Below, piece after piece: positions 23,980 through 35,800 of a stretch of DNA of 64,000 nt. Under the pieces are notes generated by a model that searched no databases, was not told where the DNA came from, and saw nothing but the letters and a program-made list of their open reading frames with translations. This DNA is from Rotaria socialis. Its lineage: Eukaryota; Rotifera; Eurotatoria; Philodinida; Philodinidae. Location: the NCBI GenBank assembly GCA_905331475.1, contig CAJNYU010000955.1, positions 124,001 to 188,000 of the forward strand, read 5' to 3'. Both the position numbers and the translations under genes were made by a program. Every line of letters begins with the position of its first letter. Positions within the stretch are counted from its first letter, which is position 1.

Positions 23980-24703
23980 TCATTGCTGCTGTTGAACTTC
24001 TAGTTGACTTTTTAAACGTTGAATTTCAAACTTTTGTTTTAAACACGTATCTTCTAATTGATTTAATTTAGTTTGTTTTTCTTTTAATTTTATTTGTTGC
24101 TTCTTAGCAAATAATTCAAATAAATGACAACGTAACTCAATTGCAAGATCAATTTTATTCCATCGTTCAACATCGAAATGATCTGTTAATTGTTCACAAA
24201 TATGTTCTTCAAGTTTACTTAGTCGATAAAGTTGTGCTAATGATAATAAATCAAATAAACGTGTTAAATTATCACCATATTTATATGACATTAAATTAAT
24301 GGATGAAATAAAATAACGTTCAATATTTTTTTTAAGTATGAATATCGAATATTCATCAGACAATGGAAGTAAATATATTGCATTTGAATTGTCGATTGGT
24401 TTTAATATATTTGGATAAATACATTTTAATAATTCAATTATATGGGCGTACTGTTTGCCTGGAAAAATAATTTCATTTGTTTGCGACTCACGAAACCCAT
24501 TTGAATATAACATTCGATTAAATACGGGAGAAATTTTTGCTAAAAATAAAAAGATTCTTTTTCTTCTGATTAAACGAAGGAATAAGATTTTTACCAAGAA
24601 TGGATTTGTGTGCAAAAATTTTTTTGTCTTCAACAATTAGAGTAACATCAGATATGTCATCGGCTGTCGAAAATGAATCTATCACTTGTTCTTCGTCGTC
24701 CAT
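23980..24703 (-). CDS. BTB/POZ domain protein with C-terminal coiled coil
   Basis: Two exons on the minus strand: 24703-24595 and 24539-23980, 222 aa. The start is the ATG opening MDDEEQVIDSF; a further in-frame ATG upstream (24763) looks like 5' UTR. Residues ~17-120 are a BTB fold: DDISDVTLIVEDKKIFAHKSIL, SPVFNRMLYSNGF, the usual D-H-L/I-A-K strand pattern, and IELLKCIYP. A BACK-like helical segment follows (LLSLAQLYRLSKLEEHICEQL). The last ~50 residues are a Gln/Lys/Leu coiled coil (KLKEKQTKLNQLEDT...RLKSQLEVQQQQ). BTB proteins of this type are often cullin-3 adaptors, but no substrate domain is present, so the role is unknown. Confidence 0.8.
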
Positions 24704-27362
24704 TTTTGTATGAAAATATCCACCGTTTTTGTACTCATATTTATACAGGTAAAATGTAACCATATATGGCTATGAGAAATTGTCATGACTCATCATCACA
24801 GAAGGTATTTTTTTTGTGCCCTTTTTTGGAATTCAAAAGCGCCAATCAAAGAAAAAAAAAACAGCAGTATAAATAAAACTTTTCCAGTTTAAAAAACAAA
24901 AAGTAACGAAATTCTATATTCATTCATGAGTTTTAATAAATACAAAAACTCGAAATCAATAATCAGGCAAATAGTTAACTTTTATCATTCTATGTAGATC
25001 TCTTAGTTTTGTAAAAGAAATTGTTTTATATGAGCCAAATTTCACAGCTTGATTGTATCGGTGATAGTTTTGAAGAGAAATGATTCAAACTTGGGTATCT
25101 ATATAATGTAGTATGAAACTTGTTTTCTTTTTCTACGGGAGCTCTCATTAGTCAATGAAAGTCGGAATTGTGGATTTTTTTGTATCTCACACAGTCATTA
25201 TTTGTGAACTGTAAACCAAAGAAATACATAAAAAGTATTTCATTTCCTATATTTTCAAAAAAGATCAAAGTCTGCATTATGAACACAAATTAATGAGTAA
25301 AACGTGCTTGATGCTCATATGCAGCAGTTTTATGTAATCTAGAATGGTTTTTTTGTTGATAGAATACTGTAGTTAAGTTCAGAATTCCTACTTGAACAGA
25401 CTTTAAGTCAAAAACGAGTGGCTATCAAGAGATACAGTGATCGAGTGCAGCATGTTCTTTGTCTCATTAGCGTTTTTGAGAAAATCTACAAAAATATTTA
25501 ATCAATATGTAATGTTTACGCATCCATAACTTGCATGCTCTTTTGATCTGTTGTATTGAAACTATTGTTGTTTTATTTCTTTACTGTAATTATAATATAT
25601 AGTTTGTTATTCGTCATTCATTTGTTTATAATACGTAGTAATTGTTAATAAAATATACAAAACTAATTCGTGTTTCTCTGATGAAAAACAAAAACTCTGT
25701 TCTTATCGAAATAGTAAAAACAAATTATACCAAGAAGCAATAAAAATGTAGCATTCTATTAGCAGCGACACCAGTCGCCTATTGGAGTCACCACTATAGT
25801 TTAACTGTCAAATATATTCCCGAGCATTTGTCTATATATGAACCACTTCGAAACTAGATATATACTTTTTCGTTCTTGGATTGCCATTTATACAATATAA
25901 TTAAACAATTAGCTTTATGGGTTTAGCCGAATCAGATGCCGACAAACTAGCGATCAGTTTTCTTTGATCCGAACTGGCTGGACATATCAAGACCTCTCTG
26001 ATACAGTTTGCTTTAAGTGTATTCGTAGGTGCACCGGCTAGATCGTTCACTGGTAACGGATTATGCAGTGATTTATCTACTGTGTGGGCCAGGTGGACGG
26101 CGCCCACCCGAAAATATACAGCTGATTTGATAAAAAGCTATATGGCAACAAATGTTTTAGCCAGCAGCCCCTCCAAAAATTTCAACTGCCCACCCAAAAA
26201 ACGAAACCTAGATAAAGCACTGCGATTATGGTCAATTTTGCATCCCTACTGACACCCATTATCACCCTACACAGAATCATTCGTTCATCTGCAATATATT
26301 CTGTCTTTCATGATCTCCGTATCTATGTATCCAACTCGTCACCGGCCCCCTCTAGTGTGGTCATATATTAATCGGCTATTTCAACCAATTGAGTTTTGTT
26401 CTCGTTCGTTTTTCAGTTTGCAAATATTGACGAAAAAAAAAAGATGCCTACCTCTAAATACTTGTGCTGTTCCTCGACATTTTTCACTTTGCTTGATTTT
26501 GAATTTCTTTAGAGTTGTTACAAAAAAGTTGCGAACGCTTGAATTCTAATAGTACCCAGTGTTATATCCGTAGGTTTCATCTTAAGGGTGGACGGCTGAA
26601 ACTTTTTGAGGTGCCACTAATACATGGACTGGATTTAATATCATTTGTATTTTTTCCACTTTATCAGTATTAAACATGTCACACCGTAGGCAAACAGTCA
26701 TACAAATATGTAGCTACACCATAATTTCAAATTGTGCTTCACAAAAGTGATATGCAATAATTCTATTCATATGAAATCAGTCGAAATGAGACAAAAATAT
26801 AGCGTAGCACGAGATAGAGTATCGTTGCTCAGAATTCGCGTAAGATAGAAACCCACCGATAGCGGAATATAATGTTAGTTTTAACGTACTATATTTGCTC
26901 CGTAGTGAATGTGATCTCTGCCTGGCTGATTAGATCAAGTATTTCATTTCTACAGATCTGTATCAAAATTCATTTTTATTCACACGTAAAACTTCTAAAT
27001 AGTTTTAACATCAAGTGAGAGGTGGTGATATCCAATTGTACCAATGCACAAATATTTAGATGAGTAATCAGATTAAAATCATACACCTTTAGCCGCTCTA
27101 AATCGAAGAAAGATCGTTAAAGATTTCCACATTTCAAATGAAGGAAACTGATTATTTTTTGGACAACTTTTAATCGACTTTGTTAACGTGAAATTCAACG
27201 TATAAATGACTCAGCAAACGATCAGTAGAAGGATTAGAATAAAGCAACATAAATTCATTGATTAATAAAAAAAATGAACGAAAAACATGTTAAGAAAATA
27301 GTATAATTATACATTTCTTGTCGTGTGTTGCAGAAACAAACCAGTCTTTATTTCGATTTCAA
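24704..27362. other. gene-free stretch with weak inverted repeat
   Basis: About 2.7 kb. A segment at 26150-26210, when reverse-complemented, resembles 26571-26620 (both carry TAGGTTTC then GGGTGG...TGAAA). This suggests an old terminal-inverted-repeat element around 26150-26620. A minus-strand ORF at 25901-26107 is less AT-rich than its surroundings but has no recognisable family. Confidence 0.35.
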
Positions 27363-27893
27363 ATGGCACGTGTAGATAAGTATAATAAAGACGAAAACTG
27401 TTCAAGTTTACTGTCAGCCAATAAATTCATTGTTCAATGTATGGTAGACTGCACTGAACATTCAGACGTTACCAAAGAAATACCAAGTGTAATGATCAAG
27501 ACGATTGTTGAAAATCTTAAAAAGTCCAATTCCTTGAAGAACTTTCATCAAACTAGCGCAGCTCGCACATATGCAGTCATTCAAATCGATGAAGTTTTCG
27601 AAGGAAAGAGTGGTGGTAGAGATTCATGGAAGTTAGTTTTTCGAGCCGATGCCGACATACCTGGTCCAGACAGCACGCAAGGACCGCATTTGGGTTATGA
27701 GGTGAAATTCAACGGAAAAAGAATCGGTATCGGCCATGGGTGGGTTCCTGGTGGCTTATTGGCAATCGGCAGACCGCCGAGGGCAGTTGTAGATGCGATG
27801 GACAACTACATGAATGGTAGTAATACAAAAGAAGACTTTCCAAATCAGGGTAAAATGATCTGGACGTCGACCTTTAAGAGATCAAAAAGCTAA
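27363..27893 (+). CDS. Hypothetical intronless protein
   Basis: An uninterrupted ORF of 176 aa from the first ATG of the frame. It is more GC-balanced than its flanks and has a coherent protein look: a charged helical N-terminal half (VMIKTIVENLKKSNSLKNF), then a beta-rich half with TYAVIQIDEVFEG, SWKLVFRADADIPGPDS, GPHLGYEVKFNGKRIGIGH and GWVPGG, ending in a basic KRSKS. No signal peptide or membrane segment. I do not recognise the family. A good acceptor-like TTGCAG lies about 30 bp upstream, so a 5' exon is possible. The composition and lack of introns are compatible with an acquired gene, but that is speculation. Confidence 0.55.
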   Translation: MARVDKYNKDENCSSLLSANKFIVQCMVDCTEHSDVTKEIPSVMIKTIVENLKKSNSLKNFHQTSAARTYAVIQIDEVFEGKSGGRDSWKLVFRADADIPGPDSTQGPHLGYEVKFNGKRIGIGHGWVPGGLLAIGRPPRAVVDAMDNYMNGSNTKEDFPNQGKMIWTSTFKRSKS

Positions 27894-28746
27894 GGGGTTA
27901 AAAGTAAAACGATCGGGTCCATATTACTTATTCATATCGTTTTTCAACTTTCTTTTTCGTTTCCTTTTATTCACTCAAAAGCTATTTAATAAAATACGTT
28001 GCATGATTAATCAATGAAAATAAAATTCAATTTAACAATAAGTAGTCATTATTGAAAGAGACTAATTCTATTGTCAATAGCAGACACGATCATAGGATCA
28101 GTCGATTCACTCCGACAATTTGAGAGCCGTTGGCTAGCGTTAATAAATCAAATGCCAACATAATCAAACAGTTGTTTTGCATGTATCTATTTATTCTATA
28201 ATGAAAGAGTTCTTTTGTCTGTATACACGGGATATTTTATATACAATCATGACCTTTTCTCATTGTAACTATTGGAGATGAGCGCGATTACAAATGTCTC
28301 AGACATAGTTTCATCAGATAGTTCTCATGCATCATAGTCACTATAGTAAATATTTAGTTACGATAGAATAAACCACGGCCTATTTGTATATAGATGTGGC
28401 TGTAGGTTTAGTCAAGATAAAATTACCATAAATTGTTTTTCTCATTTACTTTATTGAAAATCGTTAAAATGAAACTTCGAATGTTTACTTAAACTTATGT
28501 TTCTCAAAAACAAAATCGTTCTTTGTCTAGTGCAGACGTAGAAATGGATGCATCCTTTCTGATTGATACAGAAACACCTACAAAAGAACAACTTTTGACA
28601 CCAGATTTATACGCTCTCATCAAACAGAGCCGTTTTGAACGATATCTTCATCGATACGCAAGTTTCACTTGCTTTCAGCGTGGTGAAATGAAACGAATGA
28701 TCCTTTGTTTACTATATTGTTTAAAAACCATAAAAGTATTTTGCCT
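27894..28746. other. intergenic before the WRAP53 3' end
   Basis: AT-rich. A plus-strand frame from about 28520 to 28700 reads without stops and has protein-like composition (SFLIDTETPTKEQLL, LYALIKQSRFERYLHRY), but it then runs into antisense of WRAP53 exon 11. Possible gene fragment, not supported further. Confidence 0.3.
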
Positions 28747-31203
28747 TTATTTCATAAACGGCCAAATTTTTACAGAATTTTCTTTCGGAATTTTTTTAAG
28801 ATTAAATTCAGCATTGAGATTATCTTCATCTTCATCTTCGCTAGCAGTGACTCGTACGTCACCGGCAAAATATCGTTGGCCCGATGCTGTTGCAAGCAAT
28901 GGTTGTTTTGAATGAATGCTAAATCACAGAAAAAATAAAAAGCGTGATAATTTTTTTCTAAATAATTGTATACAAAGAATTGCTTATACCTAATACCATT
29001 TGTACAATCATTATGAGCTAAAAAATCAAATACCGGAGTTGATGAATCATTTATATTCCAGCCTATTACATGGCCATTTGAATTGCCAGTAACAAGCACG
29101 GTAAAAGTACTATATCAAAGGAAATAGTGATAGAATGCGATGAATAAAATTATCTTACGGATCAAAATCAAAATAAATACGTTGATTTGTGTTCACATGC
29201 CGTTGATAAGTACATAAAACGTCTCCTAAATTTCGAATATCCCAACAAAGAATAGATCCATCCTAGAAACGAACTTTTAATTCAATTTTCGTTTGTACTA
29301 ATTCATACAACTGACTTTTCTAGCTCCACTGAAAAGTCGCTGTCCATCAGGAGAAAATCGAACATGAGTTATACCACCAATATGACCATGTAGAACTGCA
29401 ACCAATTCTCCATTCATATCTCCATATATTCCAACTAAAATAAATAAAATAAAACTAGTTTTTATTATATTTTAAATTGATTCTACTTGATTTTGCATAT
29501 GAACCAGCAGCATACATGCCAGGTATTTGTGGATTAAATGATAAACATGAAATGATTCCCGATTGATAAACACTACTTGTACGATCTAAAAAATGACATA
29601 TTTTTATTTGGCATTAAACATTCATCAAGGATAGTACCAAATGTATTCCATTGACCAATACAAAGGCCAGGTCTTTGAATATCAAAAGCACGAATAATTC
29701 TATCATATCCACAATAGAGCCTACATGATTGGAATTCAAATCCTAAGGAATGAGCTGCAACAAGTTCTTCCTCAAAAAAAAACTTTTTTCTTGATTTCAT
29801 TGTTAAAAGAAACTATTTCTTGTCTTACCAAGTGATTCAGTGCTCTGTAAGATGCACGTACATGACCAGTAAATGCATCAAATAAATGTACAGGATTATC
29901 ACGACAACTGCTAAAGATACTAAAGATTAAGAAAAATAGCAGAAAAAATTTGTTGTACTATATACGAAATGAAGATGAAATCTTACAAACAAGTATCACT
30001 TTGACTTGAATCCATATATGGATACCATTCGAAATCGTAGATTAATTCTGGTTCTTGAAGATGTAAGACAGCATTCTAAAAAACACTTTCATACATAAGG
30101 AGTGCTTTGTAAACAAAGAACCGCCGCGTATTTCAATTATATGATTTCTATTATTTACGGATGCCGACCAATTCCTTCTAAGGTATGGCGTCATGTTTCG
30201 AAGATCTTATTTTCTGATTCTAATGGTATCGAAAGAACATTTTGGTTGTATTAAGTGTGATAAGATGATTATTGATCAAAAAATGGTTACAGATATTAAA
30301 ATAAAGTTTTCAGACAAACAACAGCAACAATTCAAAGATACTATTCTTACTGTAAATTGCATGTTCAACTACTAATCAGAAATTGTTTCGAACTATTTTA
30401 TACTTTGAACTATTTATTGTAAATAAAATAGTGAAAAATTATGAATTCGTTTTATACACAGAGATTGACTCAAGTTGAGAATCAGAATATTTTTGTCAAT
30501 TTTAAGAAAACCAGCTTTTTTGTTTACTTAATGATTTCTAAATATTATTGATCTTGCGCTCCTTTTATCTGTTTCCGATAATATTTCATGGATGCTAAGA
30601 GATCACTATGATTTCGAAATACACCAAATAAATTTTCTTTGGTATGGTAAAAAAATCAGATTCTTACAAGATCTTCAATTGAAGGTAATCTATCACATGG
30701 AATTTCGAACACACGTAATTGATTATCGTCACTGTTTGTCAATAGACAAAGACCATCAGGTGACCTGAAATTCATAAAAATTTCGTTCGTATGTTAATTA
30801 TATCAAGAAAATGAAAAATACCATTTACACCCTTTCAAAAAATTACTTGAACGTCTTGGCGTTTGTGTTGGATATTGAAATTCATGTTTTAATGTTAACA
30901 ATGGTGTTAGTGGCGTTTGTTCTTCGGAGAGTAATTGCGGTTCTCTATTCAATGAAATAAAAATAACATGTTGCTTTCAATCAGTTTTTGTACTGAAAAA
31001 TCTACGCACTCTCGTGTTATAAGGTGTGGCATATCATGAATCACTTCTATAGATGAACATGTTGTTGGTGTATTCACCGTTAGTTTTGCTAAATCATCGG
31101 ATGGTGAAGATACCGTTGTTTTCGATTGAGAAAAGGCTTGAGTAATTGATTGAAGTAAAGATGGATTAAGTACAGAATTTCTTTTTCTTTCTGGCAATGA
31201 CAT
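28747..31203 (-). CDS. WRAP53: Telomerase Cajal body protein 1 (WD-repeat WRAP53/TCAB1)
   Basis: Eleven exons on the minus strand: 31203-31010, 30944-30822, 30764-30668, 30075-29987, 29919-29829, 29770-29638, 29585-29487, 29434-29316, 29262-29159, 29109-28990 and 28918-28747, giving 446 aa with all phases closing. TCAB1 binds CAB-box RNAs and delivers telomerase RNA and scaRNPs to Cajal bodies. Visible WD blades carry [102 protein letters not shown] and [15 protein letters not shown]-terminal [11 protein letters not shown] precedes an acidic SEDEDED stretch. The first donor (GTGCGT) is the least typical site. Intron 3 is 592 bp, the others about 50-90. Several boundaries match the TCAB1 family order. 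Confidence 0.9.
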
Positions 31204-32815
31204 TTTTTATTCTTGAAAATATATCCTTCAAATGTTATTTATGAAAAACCATCTACAAAAAAAAATGAAACATATAAAAGATTTCCTCGATTTTTAAGTT
31301 CTGTTTTCGAATACGAAAAGTTTTCATTTTGTTTAGATAAATTCAAATCTATTTTCAATTCATTTAAAAACAATAAGAATAAATCGAAATAAGATTATAT
31401 TAAGAACTTTTCTAAGTAGTTTTGATTTTTTTTTCGGAACGATTTAAAATGTGAATTCAAAAAAATGCATTTCTCAATTGTCACTATTGGAAAATATTGA
31501 ACAAGGATTGATCATTGCACACGTAGATGGATACATCTACAATTCATGGGTATCTTAAATTCTGTAAAACAACAAACTAAGCTTTTCAACGCATGAACTT
31601 TGGTGCATGTTATACGAATCATGAATAGTCGTCGTTTACCTTGATTTTCTCACTATTAGGAAATAAAGTGTACATACACTTAAATCATATAGCTTAAGTC
31701 TAGATAGAGGTAAAGCTCAATAAATTCTGTTAGCTGACATTTTTTTTTATACCGGTACTGTCATTCGAAAATTTTATTGTTGGGTCTGAAAAGTGTTTTT
31801 CGAATACTTTTCTAGTTTTCCACTAGTTTGAGATATGGATATCAGATTTTTATTAACTTAAAAACAAATAAAGCTTCACATAATTATATTGTTTTATAGA
31901 TAGGGCATGTTAGCCCATTGCAATCATGAGGCACAAGAAAGCTGCATGGTTAGAGATCACCTCAACTTCGATCACATTATTGCGAAAGATTTCGAGGAAA
32001 ATTTCAAGACAAACGGTGTAGATTAGTTAAAGCGATAGATAACTTTCTAACAAATGTCATTCGTTGTAATCATAGCCCTAGTTAGATTAAGTCGTTCAGT
32101 TTCTGATCGCTGTCATGTGACTACTATTTGTATCATGTAGATTTTACTGAATTCTAAATAGCCTGAAAAAAGGTTTCAAGTATGCACTGATCGTTGTGTA
32201 AAAATCGTATGTTGAACAAAAGATTTTGACCGGATAAAACTGTCCTCCGTTGGAGTACACTAGAACGATTTAGATTTAACTTCAAACTTCAAATTCCTGA
32301 TAAAAAGAAGCTTGAACGAAAATAAGTTCTTAGAAAAATTAGAAAATTCTCATTGAATGAATTCTATGAAAAATCTGTTCTTTCGTACTGAACTATGTTT
32401 CTGAGAATAAAACTTCTTTGAATAACTTATAAACTTCTCTAACTTGGTCGCAGGTATTTCTGTTGCTATTTAAAGTTAAGTGATAATTTTGATTCAAACA
32501 AAATGCACCTTTATCGTTGTTCGCACTCTCGAATTTACATTTGATTCATGATTAGAATTTAATAAAAATTCGTAGTTCTTAACCATTAAAATCATTCTAT
32601 ATTTGTTTATTCTTAAATTGTAGTTCTCCACGCACAAGTCATCTGATTATGATAAGCAACATCTATAGATACATATATATATATTCATGAATAATTCAGA
32701 CTGTAAAACATAAAAACACTTATCTAAATCTTGCACATATTATATTTTAAAATCAGAAAAAGAGAAATCTTGTTATCTTTTGCATAAAATGATACAATAG
32801 AGAAAACAAACAACA
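31204..32815. other. intergenic, AT-rich
   Basis: Upstream of WRAP53 and 3' flank of ATP13A1. I see no gene or clear repeat. Confidence 0.45.
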
Positions 32816-35800
32816 TTAATATTGTTTTAATTTTGCTTGACCAAGAAAGAATGCCAAAACTCGATCAATAGCATACGCTAAAATAACATCACCCATTACA
32901 ACATAAAAAACAATTAGCCGCATCTAAATAAGACAATAGACAATGTTTGTTATGAAGAAATCAAATTTTCTTCTTGCTTACATCATCAGGCATAAGTACA
33001 ATCTGAAATTGTTCTGTAAGTTGTGGTATTAAATTAAATATAAGACATAAAACAAGTGTAAACGAAAATAATATACTATAGAGAAGTGGTTTATTAGAAC
33101 GCAGACTTTCCATAAATGGATAGCCCTAAAAATTCAAATAGAAATTTCATTCGAAAATTTTAACACTTTAATTTACTTGATAATTAACAGCAAATGTTGC
33201 TATCTGTAATGTAATTGACATAATATAGACAGTAGAATTGACTAGGTTCGGTGAAAATTCAGCTTCCAAATCAGCAAATTCTTCATTTCTAAAGAAATAA
33301 TAAAAAATTTTTATTTGATGACTCGCTGTTTAATACTGGTTGGATAATTATATCGAAGATACAATTGTTTTTCTTGATTTTTATTGTTGGACTACGTCAA
33401 AAAAGAATGTCTAAACTTAATACGAAGGGTTCAAAGTATGACATCAATTATTCTAAAGTGTTCATTAGAATTCAGATGATTGAAATATGGCCTTCTATCA
33501 TCTGCAGCATAGTTTCTGATCTTTCCACTAATGAAAATTTGTATTCAACGGCTGTAGAACTATGAATGGTGGTTGTCCCTTTGGTTCAACTCCACGCTCA
33601 TGCAATCCATTGACAGATACACCAATGCGATGATAGTTTTTCACTGAACTTACTTTGGTGGTATTCTTTTATGTGCTTCATTGACAACATAAATCAATGC
33701 GGTAAGATGTACTGCAAATTGTCCAAGAACAGATATTAATGTATAAAAATTGAAAATATTTGGTAACGGCCGTTCTCTTGCTAATGTTTTCAATGGCTAA
33801 AAAATTTAAAAACAAGCTAAATAAACTTCGTCAGAGACTCTAATCTTTGTCATTATATCATAAAGTATTTCAAGACAAAAAAAACATTTCATCAATCGAA
33901 GTATTTACCTTTGATCTTGATATGAATAAGAAGCAACCAGCCAATAAAAGACCTTGTAGTGTATGTTGTCCATCACTAAATTTAATACCATCAAGATAAA
34001 GTACACTTAAACTATAGGCTAAGATTAGTGCATTCAAAGCAAGAATTTTAAACATTTGTAACGTTGTTACAAGTGTACATCGGCCTTGTTTTATTATATG
34101 ACAAACTAAATAATTCAAAATTATATTTAGAATTTTTCTTTCAAAGAATAGACAAATGATAACATACCACATTGAATTGTTGATGTACGTGATGTAAATG
34201 GTGCTGCTATTGATGCATCACCAAGACGAACAATCGTTTGTTCAGTTTCATCCATTTGTTTATAAAGTTCTTCTAAACGTTTCTACAAAATAAAAATGGT
34301 TTGCATTACTTTTGGCTATTTAAATAAATTATTCTTTCTCTTATACTTTAGTTTGTTCACGATCTCGCTTAGCACTTTCAACTGGTGTTAAAACTGGCTG
34401 CACGACTGCTGCTGTTGCTACTACAGGCGGTTGAACAACAGCCGGTATAGTTGTGGTATTTTCTTGATGTTGTTTTTCAACTCGCTTAGCTGCTACGCCA
34501 GTTAATAAAGCCACACCTTTAGAATAAAAACAGAAGAATTACAAAAAAAAGATTAATTCAAAGATATAGCCGACTCACCAACATGAGCATGTTTCAGTGC
34601 AGCAACATCATTTGTACCATCACCACACATCAATGTTACAAAACCAAGATTATTTAATTTGATAACCACTTGTTCCTATATTTATGAAAATATTACAAAA
34701 AGAAAACGTTTAAATGTAAACATTGTATTACTTTTTGTTTAGGTGATACACGAGCAAATACTTTAACATGTGGCATTATCGCATTAAGAAAAGCAACAGG
34801 TAAGCTGTTAAGATATATCAAACCCTGAAAAAAAAACATAGATATCAGTTTAATTTAAATGTATAATTTCTAAAATTCAATCATACTTTACCTCTCCAGT
34901 AACGCATAGATCATATTCACGTGTTAAATTACGTACACTAGCAGGCTGTATGGGCAAAGAAGTATCTTTATTAACAGATTCCCATTTCCATTCTTCTGAG
35001 TCTAAATAAGAGAAGAAACAAACTCGTTATGAAAGAAAGAATTTTCTTTCACTAAATTATCATACCATGACTTGGCGCTGTAAGAACAAGTAAAGTTTTC
35101 CGTGTAAAATGTAATTCTTTAGCTACATGGCAAGCAGTCAGTGGATTGTCACCTGTGATCATAGTTAACTAAAAGAAAAACAATAGAAGAATTTAAATTA
35201 AATTCTATCATTTGTCTGAACATTGTGGTTATCTCAGTACAGAAACAACACGAGTTGCAAAAACAAATGACTCGACTCACATGGAATATACATCTATTAC
35301 TGTAAATGAAAAGCTCACAAAAAGTTTTGAGTATTTTAGAAATAATAAAATCTATCGAATGAAGGTTTCAACATTGCGAATAGAACTAAAAGTTTCTATA
35401 TTACATGCATGTCACTCTTCAATGAAACCAATTAAAGCACTCTTTTATCTATCGAACGGTATCCTCACCATTCAAAATCCAGTAGAAAATCTTTTATTTA
35501 GAAAGTCTCGATTGACAGTGATCCATTATCTTCACTAGCATTCTATTATTAAATTTATTTAAGCAACATCATCATTGATGTCATACTGGTATGCAAAGTA
35601 TTCTTTCTTATCGGAATAGATTTTATTCAAATCCTCATAGAATGATAGACGAATGCCACGCGAGCAAACAAAATGTTTCCTCGAACACTAATTTTTTTCG
35701 ATTGTAATCTTGTCTTTCATTAAATGACCGAATACACTGTTTTTCCTCAAAACGGAAGTTCTATGAAGCAATTAAAAATCAGACATACATGATGAGATGA

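Noticed and set aside
25901..26107. Minus-strand ORF of 68 codons with relatively high GC
   Set aside because: It has no start context or domain pattern, and lies next to a weak inverted repeat; more likely part of an old mobile element.
28523..28915. Plus-strand ORF of 130 codons
   Set aside because: Its second half is antisense to the last WRAP53 exon, which has strong family and splice support. The first ~55 codons may be a fragment but have no partner exons.
35212..35538. Plus-strand ORF of 108 codons in ATP13A1 intron 13
   Set aside because: No family features, AT-biased composition, and no splice or poly(A) context that would make it convincing.
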